Origin: Bacillota bacterium | GTDB lineage: Bacteria; Bacillota; Clostridia; Lachnospirales; Lachnospiraceae | DNA: 64,000 nucleotides | Assembly (NCBI GenBank): GCA_023402845.1 | Contig: JAEYFP010000010.1 | Location: 101,798-165,797, forward strand | Direction of reading: 5' to 3' | Part shown: piece by piece, positions 1 to 9,140 of the stretch | Layout: each line of letters begins with the position of its first letter | Position numbering within the stretch: the first letter of the stretch is position 1 | The notes under the pieces: generated by a model | What the model saw: the letters and a program-made list of their open reading frames with translations, nothing else | What the model was told of the DNA's origin: nothing | Database searches by the model: none | Translations under genes and position numbers: made by a program

Positions 1-75
1 CACTCATGCCAACTTCCAAACGGCCAGTATTCCGCCGCAGTCAACAGCCTTCCACGTACAAATACTCTAATACGG

Positions 76-114
76 TAAAAAGGGGATCGATTTGCATTTC
101 AAATCAATCCCCTT
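76..114 (-). terminator. Rho-independent terminator after argS
   Basis: The arms at 80-94 and 100-114 pair over 15 positions with one mismatch and a 5-nt loop. On the minus strand the hairpin is followed by a run of T. It lies just past the argS stop codon, so it most likely ends the argS transcript. The rest of 1-141 shows no gene. Confidence 0.85.
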
Positions 115-141
115 ACTATTTTATAAACTGTTTTATCTGTA

Positions 142-1908
142 TTACATCCTATCCGGTGCGGAAAAACCAAGTAAATCGATACAGGTTTCCAGAATTTCTT
201 TTGTCAGCTTCAGCAAGGCGATCCAGCCCGCCTTTTTTTCCTGATTTTCCTCTGATAGGATCTTATTTTCATGATAGAATCTGTTAAAAGCGTTTGCCAC
301 ATCATAGACATAGGCACAAATTTTATGCGGCGCAATTTCTTCATAGGCTGTCATGATCACGCTGTTAAACTGTGCCAGCTCTAACATCAGCATTTTTTCC
401 GACTCATTCTGTGCCTCCCTGATCGCCGCTGCCTCCGGTGAATTGCCGGATTCCCGGTATTTACTCAGAATCGACTTCATGCGAACGATCGTATAGAGGA
501 TGTACGGCCCGGTATTTCCTTCAAAGGAAGTAAATTTATCGATATCAAATACGTAGTCCTTTGTCGCCTGATTGGACAGGTCTCCGTATTTAACAGCCGC
601 AAGTGCAACGATCTTTGCAGTCCTGCGCGCTTCGCTCTCTTCAACAGCATGGTTTTCCGTAATCTTCTTATACATCTCCTCGTTGATATCGGAAATCAAT
701 GTTTCCAGGCGCATGACACCGCCCTCTCTCGTCTTAAAGGGCTTGCCGTCTCTGCCGTTCATCGTGCCAAAGCCCAGAAAATCAAGCCGCACCTGCTCAC
801 CTATGATTCCTGTTTTTTTTGCACATCGGAACACCTGTACAAAATGCATATCCTGGCGTTTATCCACAACATAAATTACCTGGTCGGGATCAAGCTCCCT
901 GCGGCGCTCCACAAGTGTAGCCAAATCTGTCGTCGTATAAAGGGCCGCGCCGTCTGACTTTAGGATCATGCAGGGCGGCAGTTCCTTCGTATCTGTCTCT
1001 TCCACGACATCAACAACGAGCGCACCGTTACTCTCATAGGCATATCCCTTTGCCTTCAGCGATTCCACCATTTCCGGAATCTCGTCCTGCACATCCGATT
1101 CTCCCTTCCACAGTTCGAAAGAAACATTCAGATTTGCATAATTTTTCTTTAAATCCTCTACGGAAACCGCCATAATATGGTTCCAAATAGAACGGTAGGC
1201 CTTGCTGCCGTTTTGCAGCAGAAATGTCGCGTTCATTGCCTCCTCGCGGTATTGCTCGTCCTCCTTTGATTTGGCGCTGGCTGTCGGGTAAATCTCCTCC
1301 AGCTGAGAAATCGTAAAAGGTGCCTCCTTCGGATACTCGCCCGTAAAGGTCTCGTCAAAATACGGCAGCTGAGGCGCACGCCGCTTCAGCTCCGTAATAA
1401 TCAGACCCATCTGCAGACCCCAGTCTCCCAAATGAATATCGCCCGTTACATGATTACCCATATAACGGCAGATCCGCTTGACACTCTCTCCGATAATCGC
1501 AGAACGCAAATGCCCGACATGAAGCGGCTTTGCCACATTCGGTCCGCCGTAATCGACGAGAATTGTAAGTGGCTTTTCGTTCTCCAAAAGACCATACTTT
1601 TCGCTCGACTGCATCCCTTTCAAATATTCCTTCAAAAATCCCTCGTCGAGCTTTAAATTCAAAAATCCCGGAGGAACCGCACTGACCTCGGAAAATACCT
1701 TCTGCTCCTTTAATATCCCGGCAGCAGCATTTGCAATCGCAATCGGCGCCTGTTTGTATTCCTTCGCGGCAGCCATTGCGCCGTTACACTGGAATTCACA
1801 CAGATCCGGCCTGTTCGACAGCGTGACCTTTCCGTATTTTTTATCATAGCCCGCCTGTTCAAAGGCATGCTCCATTTCTTCTGAAATTTGGGCAAGTAAT
1901 GTTTTCAT
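142..1908 (-). CDS. argS: Arginyl-tRNA synthetase
   Basis: Cytoplasmic class I aminoacyl-tRNA synthetase that charges tRNA-Arg with arginine using ATP. The protein is 588 aa, normal for bacterial ArgRS. Near residue 125 there is a class I HIGH-type signature read as PLHVGHLRSA, preceded by the typical VDYGGPNVAKP block. The C-terminal third carries the anticodon-binding helical region, with NAFNRFYHENKIL near the end. I chose the ATG at 1908 (MKTLLAQ) because a GAGGAAG ribosome site lies just upstream, and the 13 residues further upstream are not typical of the family. It is separated by 102 bp from the alcohol dehydrogenase gene upstream and is followed by a strong terminator, so it is probably its own unit. 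Identity is secure. Confidence 0.97.
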   Translation of the reverse strand: MKTLLAQISEEMEHAFEQAGYDKKYGKVTLSNRPDLCEFQCNGAMAAAKEYKQAPIAIANAAAGILKEQKVFSEVSAVPPGFLNLKLDEGFLKEYLKGMQSSEKYGLLENEKPLTILVDYGGPNVAKPLHVGHLRSAIIGESVKRICRYMGNHVTGDIHLGDWGLQMGLIITELKRRAPQLPYFDETFTGEYPKEAPFTISQLEEIYPTASAKSKEDEQYREEAMNATFLLQNGSKAYRSIWNHIMAVSVEDLKKNYANLNVSFELWKGESDVQDEIPEMVESLKAKGYAYESNGALVVDVVEETDTKELPPCMILKSDGAALYTTTDLATLVERRRELDPDQVIYVVDKRQDMHFVQVFRCAKKTGIIGEQVRLDFLGFGTMNGRDGKPFKTREGGVMRLETLISDINEEMYKKITENHAVEESEARRTAKIVALAAVKYGDLSNQATKDYVFDIDKFTSFEGNTGPYILYTIVRMKSILSKYRESGNSPEAAAIREAQNESEKMLMLELAQFNSVIMTAYEEIAPHKICAYVYDVANAFNRFYHENKILSEENQEKKAGWIALLKLTKEILETCIDLLGFSAPDRM

Positions 1909-2010
1909 AGTTTCCGCACTTCCTCTCGCATCATTCACTTTTACCAATTTACCATATTTTTATGAAAAAATATAGTCCTTTCTGATGCCAAGCCGTGAAC
2001 GGTTACAACT

Positions 2011-3141
2011 TTACAATGCCTTTGTGTACAATTCTTCGATTTCCTCCCGGCTGAAGGTGCGGGGATGATTTGCGATGCCGGCTGCCGATACCTTCATACA
2101 GTTTTGCGCCATCCACGGAACGTCTGACTCCTGAATCCCAAGCTGCTTAAGGCCGGTCTGCATATTGAGCCACCCCAGGAACCTTCTGATCTGATCGCCG
2201 CAGTCCGCTCCGTCTCTGCCGCCTAATATCCGGCTGATCCGTGTATATTTTTCGGGCGCGGCTTCATAGGATGCATCACAGATCACCGGTGTCAGTGCCG
2301 CAAGCCCCTTGCCATGCACAATATCCTTCAGACCGCTAGCCGGGTGCTCCATTCCGTGCGGCAGCACGACTCCCGCCGAATGGATGACCATTCCGCCGTA
2401 GGTACTGGCAAGACTCAGCGCCTCAAATGCCTCTATATCCTGATTGTCTTCATAAGCGCGAAGCAGATACTTTGCAATCAGCTCCATCCCGCTCACACAC
2501 ATGGTTTCGACAATTGGCTGTGTAATTTTGGACAGATATGCTTCCATGCAATGGCAAAAGGCATCAAATCCTACGGATGCCAGGATGCTCTTTGGCATCG
2601 TGAGCATACATGCCGGATCAATAATGGAAGCCTTCGCGATAATCGCATTACAGCGAAGGGACTTTTTATCTCCGTTTTCCGGATTGGTAAGTACCGCAAA
2701 GCCGTTCCCTTCGCTTCCTGTTCCGCAGGTTGTCGGAATCAGAATAATCGGCAAGGCAATATTGCTCGTTTTTTTGTTGAAGATATAGTCATTAATATCT
2801 CCGTCATTGACCGCCAGAAAAGCAATTGCTTTCGCACAATCCATAATGGAACCGCCGCCCAGTCCCAGCACAGCATCGCAATTTTTCTCCCTCGCAAGTG
2901 CTGCGCCCTCGATAGCCGTTGTTGTGAGCGGATTCTGCATAACCTGATCGAATATTTCATAAGAAAGACCCTCTGCCTGCAGGGCCGATGCGACCCTGTC
3001 CAGAAGTCCTGATTTTTTTGTGCTGTTTTTCCCGGTTACAAGCAGTACTTTTTTACCGAACCCGGCTGTTATTTTTCCTGCTTCGCCGACCTTCCCTACG
3101 CCGAAAATGAGATTGACCGGCAGATGATAGGAAAATTCCAT
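2011..3141 (-). CDS. Iron-containing alcohol dehydrogenase (polyamine cluster)
   Basis: NAD(P)H-dependent alcohol/aldehyde oxidoreductase of the iron-activated (type III) family, 376 aa, full length. Visible marks are the dinucleotide-binding GGGSIMDCAKAI near residue 97, the CGTGSEG loop near residue 140, and the metal-ligand blocks FDAFCHCMEAY (Asp and His) and LPHGMEHP...VHGKG (two His). It starts 15 bp after the stop of an aminotransferase gene and belongs to the same unit (patA, aminotransferase, this gene). By context it may reduce the aldehyde left after transamination, such as succinate semialdehyde or 4-aminobutanal. That substrate is inferred; the sequence only shows the family. It resembles butanol dehydrogenase-type members more than known 4-hydroxybutyrate dehydrogenases. 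Confidence 0.9.
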   Translation of the reverse strand: MEFSYHLPVNLIFGVGKVGEAGKITAGFGKKVLLVTGKNSTKKSGLLDRVASALQAEGLSYEIFDQVMQNPLTTTAIEGAALAREKNCDAVLGLGGGSIMDCAKAIAFLAVNDGDINDYIFNKKTSNIALPIILIPTTCGTGSEGNGFAVLTNPENGDKKSLRCNAIIAKASIIDPACMLTMPKSILASVGFDAFCHCMEAYLSKITQPIVETMCVSGMELIAKYLLRAYEDNQDIEAFEALSLASTYGGMVIHSAGVVLPHGMEHPASGLKDIVHGKGLAALTPVICDASYEAAPEKYTRISRILGGRDGADCGDQIRRFLGWLNMQTGLKQLGIQESDVPWMAQNCMKVSAAGIANHPRTFSREEIEELYTKAL

Positions 3142-3156
3142 CTGTTCTCCTCCTCT

Positions 3157-4527
3157 TTATTTCACAAGCTGTTCTGTTGTTATTTTAAGGCATTTCTCGA
3201 AAATTTCCAAGCCTGCGTTTAATTGCGCCTCCGTCATTACAAGCGGTGCCAGAAAGCGAATGACATTTCCGTAGGTTCCCGCGTTTTCGATCAGAAGTCC
3301 CTGCTCAATTGCATTTTTAACCATTGCCGCCACAAACTCCGGATAGGGTTCTTTTGTTTCTCTGTCTTTTACAAACTCTAATCCAAGCATACCGCCAAGT
3401 CCTCTGATATCTCCGATAACAGAATACTTTTTCTGGAATTCCTCATATGCCGCCTTCACTTGATTTCCGATTTTCATAGATTTATCGGCCAGGTTTTCTT
3501 TTTCATAAATATCAATTACCTGCAATGCGGAGGCACATGCCAGCGGATTGCCGCAATAGGTGCCGCCGATCGTTCCCGCAAGTGCAGCATCCATTATCTC
3601 CTCGCGAGCCGTAATGGCACTGATCGGCATACCGCCGCCCAAAGATTTTGCCATTGTAATGATATCCGGAAGCACACCTGCCTCAAGCCAGTATTCCGAC
3701 GCAAATAATTTGCCGGTTCTGCAAAATCCGCTCTGCACCTCATCCGCTATCAGCAATATCCCATGCTCATCGCAAATCTTCCGAAGTGCTTTCACATAAC
3801 TGATCGGAGCCGGAACAAATCCGCCCTCTCCCTGAAGCGGTTCTATGATGATGCAGGCCACATCCTTTGCCAATGCGGATTCATCAAATAACCGGTATAG
3901 CTTGTCAAGGTAATACTGGATGGCTTCCTCCTCCGAATATCCTTTCGGTGCACGATAAAGATAAGGATACTCTGCCCTGTAAATGCCCGAAGGAAAGGGA
4001 CCCATATCTGTCGAATAGGCTCTTTTTGCTGTCAATGCCATTGTCAGATTCGTCCTTCCGTGAAAAGCACCGGAAAAACAAATAACACTGCTTCGCTTTG
4101 TATAGGCCTTCGCAATTTTGATCGCATTTTCATCGGCTTCGGCTCCTGAATTTGCAAAATAAGTCTTTTTTACCTCTCCTCTGACCGGAACAATCTGGTT
4201 CAGCTTTTCCGCTAATGCAATATAGCCTTCATGAGTAATGATATTAATAATCGTATGGAAATAATGCTCCGCCTGCTCCTTAACAGCCTCTACAACCTCT
4301 GGCCTGGAATAGCCGATATTGAGAACCCCTACACCGCCGATCCAATCCAGAAAATGATTTCCGTCAAGATCCTCCACCATGGCCCCCTCGCCTCTGGCGA
4401 TACAAATCGGATAGACGGAGCTTCCCAAGGCTTTGGGAAGCGCTTCGCGCCTTCTTTTCAACAGTTGAGACGATTTTGGTCCCGGAATATGTTCCGTAAT
4501 AATTTCAGGTAATGCTTCTCCTAACAT
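3157..4527 (-). CDS. Class III aminotransferase, 4-aminobutyrate aminotransferase-like
   Basis: PLP-dependent class III omega-aminotransferase, 456 aa. Motifs seen are the cofactor phosphate-binding stretch YFANSGAEADENAIK, the ADEVQSGFCRTG block with the PLP-pyridine Asp, and the Schiff-base lysine in TMAKSLGGGMPISA. This last segment closely follows GabT-type enzymes. The start has a GGAGGAG site 9 nt upstream and lies 17 bp after the stop of patA. In this cluster a GABA:2-oxoglutarate aminotransferase would convert the GABA made from putrescine into succinate semialdehyde. The exact amino donor cannot be read from sequence, and related enzymes act on ornithine, lysine or other omega-amines. 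Confidence 0.85.
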   Translation of the reverse strand: MLGEALPEIITEHIPGPKSSQLLKRRREALPKALGSSVYPICIARGEGAMVEDLDGNHFLDWIGGVGVLNIGYSRPEVVEAVKEQAEHYFHTIINIITHEGYIALAEKLNQIVPVRGEVKKTYFANSGAEADENAIKIAKAYTKRSSVICFSGAFHGRTNLTMALTAKRAYSTDMGPFPSGIYRAEYPYLYRAPKGYSEEEAIQYYLDKLYRLFDESALAKDVACIIIEPLQGEGGFVPAPISYVKALRKICDEHGILLIADEVQSGFCRTGKLFASEYWLEAGVLPDIITMAKSLGGGMPISAITAREEIMDAALAGTIGGTYCGNPLACASALQVIDIYEKENLADKSMKIGNQVKAAYEEFQKKYSVIGDIRGLGGMLGLEFVKDRETKEPYPEFVAAMVKNAIEQGLLIENAGTYGNVIRFLAPLVMTEAQLNAGLEIFEKCLKITTEQLVK

Positions 4528-4544
4528 GCTGCCATCTCCTCCTT

Positions 4545-5897
4545 CTACAATGTGAATTCTTTTTTTGTATCCTTCAGTGCTTCTTCCATTCTCTGCAGCA
4601 CCGCATTCATCTGTTCTTCCGTAATAATCGCCGCCGGCTCAAATCGGATGCACTTCGCATTGACGAGCGTCCCCGCCGTCATAACACCTCTTGCAAACAA
4701 GCCCTTTGCGACCTCGTATCCTGCCTCACAGCTCACGAATTCCACCGCAAGCATCAAACCGGTTCCTCTCACGTCCATAATCAGCTCGGGATATTTTTCT
4801 TTGAGTGCCTTTAACCCCGCGATCAGATATTCCCCTTTTTCCTTGCATTGACCCGGTATATCATGATCGATCATATATTTGATCGTAGCCAGAGCCGCCG
4901 AACAGCAGACCGGATTTCCGCCGAACGTAGGGGATCCGAGCAGCCATGGATTATCGATCAGCTCCTGCGTCCACATATGAGGCCGGCAGATAATGCCTGT
5001 GATCGGCATGATTCCTCCTCCAAAAGCTTTTCCGAAGGTCAGAATGTCCGGAACAACATCCTCGGCCTCGCATCTCCACATCGTACCTGTACGGCCCATC
5101 CCGCATTGAATTTCATCAAAAATCAATGCTACTCCATATTCATCGCAAATACTGCGCAGTTCCTTTAAATATCCTGCCGGCGGAATCACGATCCCTGCTT
5201 CTCCCTGAATCGGTTCCACAATAATTGCAGCGACCTTTTCTCCGACAGCAGTCAAATTTCGGATCGCCTTTCTGGCATCCTCGGCATTGCCAAACTCCAC
5301 ATGCTGAACCTGCTGGATCATCGGCGTATAAGGAACTCTGTAGGTACTCTTTCCTCCCATGGAAATCGCCCCCATTGTTTTTCCGTGAAATGCCCCTACC
5401 ATGGAAATATACCATCTTCCGCCGGTAGCAATTCTCGCAAGCTTCAGTGCCATTTCCACTGCCTCCGCACCGCCGTTTGTAAAGAAACATTTTTCCAGGT
5501 CTCCCGGCGTAATATCGGCTACCGCCTTTGCCAGATATCCTCTTAAGGGATCCAGCAGCTCCTGGGAATGCAGTGCCTGATGCTCAAGCTGCGCCTTGAC
5601 CGTATCCAAAATGTATGTATTTCGATGACCGCATGTATAAATACCAAAACCGCCTAAACAATCAATAAATTCCTCTCCGTACAGTCCTTCACACACGCCG
5701 TCATGATCTCTCCATTCCAGCACTGCCGAATTTGTGGATACGGACTTTCTGTACTTCAGCCATCCCGGACTGACATACGTATCAAAGTATTCGACGGTTT
5801 CTTTCGTCATCGTCTCCTTTTCTTCTTCAGACAGCTCTTCACTGTGAATATATCCGATCACCTTTTCCAAATCCTTGCTTACCTGTTCAAAACTCAT
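4545..5897 (-). CDS. patA: Putrescine aminotransferase (PatA/YgjG-like)
   Basis: PLP-dependent class III aminotransferase expected to convert putrescine plus 2-oxoglutarate to 4-aminobutanal and glutamate. The 450-aa protein matches the E. coli PatA layout. Its N-terminal lead-in VSPGWLKYRKSV is followed by EFIDCLGGFGIYTCGHRN, HSQELLDPLRGYLAKA and the GAFHGKTMGA loop, then FDEIQCGMGRTG and the PLP lysine in TFGKAFGGGIMPI. The ATG follows AGGAGG by 7 nt. It is the first gene of a three-gene unit with the GABA-type aminotransferase and the alcohol dehydrogenase. A promoter-like pair and a terminator-like hairpin lie in its 181-bp upstream gap. Identity as a putrescine-type aminotransferase is well supported by family resemblance and context. 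Confidence 0.88.
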   Translation of the reverse strand: MSFEQVSKDLEKVIGYIHSEELSEEEKETMTKETVEYFDTYVSPGWLKYRKSVSTNSAVLEWRDHDGVCEGLYGEEFIDCLGGFGIYTCGHRNTYILDTVKAQLEHQALHSQELLDPLRGYLAKAVADITPGDLEKCFFTNGGAEAVEMALKLARIATGGRWYISMVGAFHGKTMGAISMGGKSTYRVPYTPMIQQVQHVEFGNAEDARKAIRNLTAVGEKVAAIIVEPIQGEAGIVIPPAGYLKELRSICDEYGVALIFDEIQCGMGRTGTMWRCEAEDVVPDILTFGKAFGGGIMPITGIICRPHMWTQELIDNPWLLGSPTFGGNPVCCSAALATIKYMIDHDIPGQCKEKGEYLIAGLKALKEKYPELIMDVRGTGLMLAVEFVSCEAGYEVAKGLFARGVMTAGTLVNAKCIRFEPAAIITEEQMNAVLQRMEEALKDTKKEFTL

Positions 5898-5944
5898 ATA
5901 ACTTCCTCCTATTTTCTGCTTATCTTTGACTTTCCTATGAAATG

Positions 5945-5976
5945 AAAAGGACGAAGCGGTCTGACGACTGCTCCGT
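5945..5976 (-). terminator. Terminator-like hairpin in the patA leader
   Basis: The arms at 5951-5961 and 5966-5976 pair over 11 positions (one mismatch, one G-U on the minus strand) around a 4-nt loop, and CCTTTTCATTT follows. It can end the upstream potABC/amidohydrolase transcript. It also lies between a predicted promoter and patA, so it could act as an attenuator. Confidence 0.6.
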
Positions 5977-5990
5977 TGCTTTCTAATACT

Positions 5991-6019
5991 ACTTTACGCT
6001 TAGGCCGCAGGAAAAACAA
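5991..6019 (-). promoter_or_regulatory. Candidate sigma-A promoter for patA
   Basis: On the minus strand TTGTTT (6014-6019) and TAAAGT (5991-5996) are spaced by 17 bp in the patA upstream gap. Each box is a partial match to consensus. No better promoter is visible between the hairpin at 5945-5976 and the patA start. Confidence 0.45.
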
Positions 6020-6078
6020 TACTATCCGGACACCATTTATCTACTTCTTTAGTACTATGCATAATTTTTTTTAATTAG

Positions 6079-7452
6079 TTACCATTCCCAGATTTTTAAT
6101 GGCTCCCGATACATTTTTCCCGAATTTACTTCTTTTATTATTTTGCCCTCCACCGCCACAACTCCTCCGATAATGACTGCCGTGATTCCCTCCGGCCTTG
6201 TATCGGTATCTCCAAAGCAGGGATATTGCGCTTTATCCTCGATTTCCTCCGGATCAAAAATTACCAGATCAGCGTCCGCACCCTCGGCGAGAATGCCTTT
6301 ATCAGGAATATGAAAGCGCTTCGCCACCTGCCAGGTACAGCGGTCTATGGCATCCATCAGGGAGATCCGATTCTGCTCACGCAGCATTTGCTTAAAAAAT
6401 TTCGGATAGGTGCCTGCATCCTGGGGATGACCCGGACGCCCCTTATCGTATTGTGTACCCGCGTCTGTTCCTACCATGACATAAGGACGCTCCAGTATTT
6501 CATACACCTCATATTCCTTTCCCACCATACCGATTCCGCTCTCATGCGGGTAATGATTTCTAAGCTCATAAAACATTTCCTTATTCAGGCGCTGTCCGCG
6601 ATACTTCCCTGTCCCGGCCACAATACAGCTGTAATCCCTGTTCCATTTTTCAAAACAGTCCTCATCAAATACGGCGCTTCCTATTTCGGTTGCAAATGCA
6701 CTGTAAAGACCGCTGTCCACAGAAATATCAAGCCCTTCTCTCATGGCTGCTTCTATGATGTGAATTGCCTCTGCGGCCATCCCCAATCCAAACATATAAG
6801 TCAGATGGGAGATATTCACCGCCGCTCCCGTCTGTCTGCTGATATCAATCGCCTCCTGCAGAGAAGCCAGGCCGGCATAACAGTCTTTTCTTGTATGAAT
6901 GGAAACGATTTTATGATAGGCCGCTGCCACCCGCGCCAGCTCCAACACCTCCTCAAAGGAACTTCCCGGTACATATTCGAGCCCGAAGGACAAGCCGTAT
7001 ACTCCGCTTTGCATAGCCTCTGTGGCAAGCTCCTTCATACGGGCAATCTGCTCCGGCGTCGAAGCGGCATAGCGGTCGGTATTTCCTGCAAGGACACGCA
7101 GCGTCGTATGTCCCACCTGCTCAAACTGATTAATCAGAAATCCCTGCCGCTCCTGCTGCGCTAAAAATTCCTCCAAATGCTCCGGCGAGTTTCCGCAGTT
7201 TCCGTTGATCACCGAAGTGACTCCCATTGCAGCCATCACCTTGGCGCAATCGGCATTCCCTTCCACATGTGCATGAGGATCAATAAATCCCGGGCAGACA
7301 ATTTTCCCTTTTGCAGAAATAGTCGTTTTCCCTTCGATCTGTTCTCTTGTTATTTTGACAATCTTTCCTCCGCAAATTCCGACATTCGCGACGGTACTTC
7401 TTTTACTGCACGGATCCACCAAGGTTCCTTCCCTGATCACAATTTCAAACAT
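6079..7452 (-). CDS. N-acyl-D-amino-acid deacylase-type amidohydrolase
   Basis: Metal-dependent amidohydrolase of the D-aminoacylase group, 457 aa. An N-terminal beta-sandwich start (VDPCSKRSTVANVGICGGKI) leads to the metal-binding GFIDPHAHVEG near residue 57. Further expected blocks are VSIHTRKD, NISHLTYM and MVGTDAG. The family removes N-acyl, N-carbamoyl or similar groups from amino acids or cyclic amides. It follows potC1 by 3 bp, so it is the last gene of the potD1-A1-B1-C1 transport unit. By position it may process an N-substituted amine or amino acid brought in by that transporter, but no substrate can be read from the sequence. Confidence 0.85.
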   Translation of the reverse strand: MFEIVIREGTLVDPCSKRSTVANVGICGGKIVKITREQIEGKTTISAKGKIVCPGFIDPHAHVEGNADCAKVMAAMGVTSVINGNCGNSPEHLEEFLAQQERQGFLINQFEQVGHTTLRVLAGNTDRYAASTPEQIARMKELATEAMQSGVYGLSFGLEYVPGSSFEEVLELARVAAAYHKIVSIHTRKDCYAGLASLQEAIDISRQTGAAVNISHLTYMFGLGMAAEAIHIIEAAMREGLDISVDSGLYSAFATEIGSAVFDEDCFEKWNRDYSCIVAGTGKYRGQRLNKEMFYELRNHYPHESGIGMVGKEYEVYEILERPYVMVGTDAGTQYDKGRPGHPQDAGTYPKFFKQMLREQNRISLMDAIDRCTWQVAKRFHIPDKGILAEGADADLVIFDPEEIEDKAQYPCFGDTDTRPEGITAVIIGGVVAVEGKIIKEVNSGKMYREPLKIWEW

Positions 7453-7455
7453 AAA

Positions 7456-8244
7456 CTAGCCCACCGCACCCTTTCTCAATTGTTTCACCTTGAAACCGGT
7501 ATTGATACTGATGATAATCATCACAGTAAACATGATGATTGTCGACAATGCGTTTACCTCGGGCGTCACTCCCGTTTTCACCATGGAGAGAATTTTCAGA
7601 GGCAATGTTGTACTGCCCGGCCCCGTTACAAAAAAACTGATGATGACATCGTCCAGAGACAGGGAAAAGGATAACAGGGCGCCTGCTGCCACACCCGGCA
7701 TAATCAGGGGCAGCGTGATTTTAAAAAAAGTGATGATGCGGTTGGCTCCCAGATCCATTGCTGCCTCCTCAAGACACCTGTCAAACCCGGCAAGTCTTGC
7801 ACGCACATTGATGACTACAAACGGGATACAAAAGGTAACATGCGAAAGAGTAATCGTTCCGATTCCAAGCTCCATGTGCAGGGAGGAATAAATACACAGA
7901 AGCGCCACACCTAATACAACCTCCGGTATGACAACCGGAATATACAAAAGCTGGTCAATCAGATTTTTTCCCTTAAACTGGTATTTACCGAGACCGATTG
8001 CCCCAAGCGTTCCTACAACCGTGGAAATCACCGTACTCAGCACCGCAATCAAAAGGCTGATCCAGAGAGATTCCATTAAGGTCCTGTTCTGAAAAAAGCT
8101 TCCGTACCAGTTCAGGGTAAAGCCTTCCCATACGATATTCATCTTGGATGTATTAAAGGAAAATAAAATTACCATGAAAATCGGAATATATAAAAACAGG
8201 AACACCAAAATAATAAACAGGTTTTGAAATAATTTTTTTGACAT
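7456..8244 (-). CDS. potC: Spermidine/putrescine ABC transporter permease PotC (copy 1)
   Basis: Inner-membrane permease of a polyamine ABC importer, 262 aa from the ATG at 8244. This ATG was preferred to one nine bases upstream because GGAGG then has normal spacing. It leaves 1 bp after the potB1 stop. Several hydrophobic segments are visible, starting with FIILVFLFLYIPIFMVILFS. The EAA-type loop that docks on the ATPase is seen as EEAAMDLGANRIITFFKITLP. It pairs with PotB1 to form the channel and is followed by the amidohydrolase gene. Confidence 0.92.
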   Translation of the reverse strand: MSKKLFQNLFIILVFLFLYIPIFMVILFSFNTSKMNIVWEGFTLNWYGSFFQNRTLMESLWISLLIAVLSTVISTVVGTLGAIGLGKYQFKGKNLIDQLLYIPVVIPEVVLGVALLCIYSSLHMELGIGTITLSHVTFCIPFVVINVRARLAGFDRCLEEAAMDLGANRIITFFKITLPLIMPGVAAGALLSFSLSLDDVIISFFVTGPGSTTLPLKILSMVKTGVTPEVNALSTIIMFTVMIIISINTGFKVKQLRKGAVG

Positions 8245-8245
8245 C

Positions 8246-9121
8246 TCATACACCTCCCAGCTCGTCCATATTCCCGCCGTTGCGCTGATATGCCTTAACC
8301 AAAAGCAGGGTAATGATAATCAGGAACAGAGACAGGGACGCTCCAAGCGGCCAGTTTTTGGCTGTAATAAACTGATTTCTGATCAGGCTTCCCATCACGA
8401 GAATCTTGCTTCCGCCCATCAGATCTATTACGAAAAACAAACCGAGTGTCGGAATAAAGGTCATAATCGTTCCCGCAAAAATACCCGGCATCGTCAGCGG
8501 CAGCGTCACTTTCCAAAATGTAGTAACCGGCTTTGCGCCCAGATCACTGCATGCCTCCAGCAAGGATTTATCCAGCTTTTCAATAGAACTGTACAAAGGC
8601 ATAATCATGAATGGAATCAGCGTATATACAAGTCCGATAATCGCTCCGGTGTTATTGTAAACAAGCTGCAGCGGATCCTTGATCAGGCCGAGCGCCATCA
8701 GAATGCGATTGACCATTCCTTCCCGGCGCAGAAGATTAATCCAGGCAAACAGACGGATCAGGGAACTGATCATAAAAGGCACCATAACCAGAGCCATTAA
8801 CAGCGTCTTTGTCACCGCGGACTTTTTTGCGACGAAATAGGCAAACGGATAGCCGATCAGGATGCAGAGCAGAGTCGTGATAAAAGCCATCAAAACGGAT
8901 TGTCCGAAAACCTTCAAATTAGACAGTTCAAATACCTGCAGCAGATTTTCAAAAGTAAACCCGAGCTCTACTCCTCCATAAGTGCTTCTTTTCATAAAGC
9001 TGATAATAAAAATATAAAGGAACGGGATCAGTACAAACAACAGCATCCAGGCAGACACCGGCCCTACCGTGACCAAAAATGCAGGATTTATTTTCTTTCT
9101 TTTTATACTCTTCTCTTTCAT
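8246..9121 (-). CDS. potB: Spermidine/putrescine ABC transporter permease PotB (copy 1)
   Basis: Inner-membrane permease partner of PotC, 291 aa, the usual PotB size. A basic N-terminus (KEKSIKRKK) precedes a first membrane segment VSAWMLLFVLIPFLYIFII, and about six segments can be followed. The ATPase-coupling EAA loop reads EACSDLGAKPVTTFWKVTLP near residue 200. The ATG has GGGAGGAAG upstream and lies 19 bp after potA1. The gene is in the order potD1-potA1-potB1-potC1. Confidence 0.93.
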   Translation of the reverse strand: MKEKSIKRKKINPAFLVTVGPVSAWMLLFVLIPFLYIFIISFMKRSTYGGVELGFTFENLLQVFELSNLKVFGQSVLMAFITTLLCILIGYPFAYFVAKKSAVTKTLLMALVMVPFMISSLIRLFAWINLLRREGMVNRILMALGLIKDPLQLVYNNTGAIIGLVYTLIPFMIMPLYSSIEKLDKSLLEACSDLGAKPVTTFWKVTLPLTMPGIFAGTIMTFIPTLGLFFVIDLMGGSKILVMGSLIRNQFITAKNWPLGASLSLFLIIITLLLVKAYQRNGGNMDELGGV

Positions 9122-9140
9122 TTCTCTTCCTCCCTTCCCT

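Noticed and set aside
2314..3012. 232-aa plus-strand frame inside the alcohol dehydrogenase gene
   Set aside because: It is the antisense shadow of a gene with clear family motifs, and its translation shows no domain.
6226..7164. 312-aa plus-strand frame inside the D-aminoacylase-type gene
   Set aside because: Antisense of a well-supported gene; no ribosome site or recognisable motifs.
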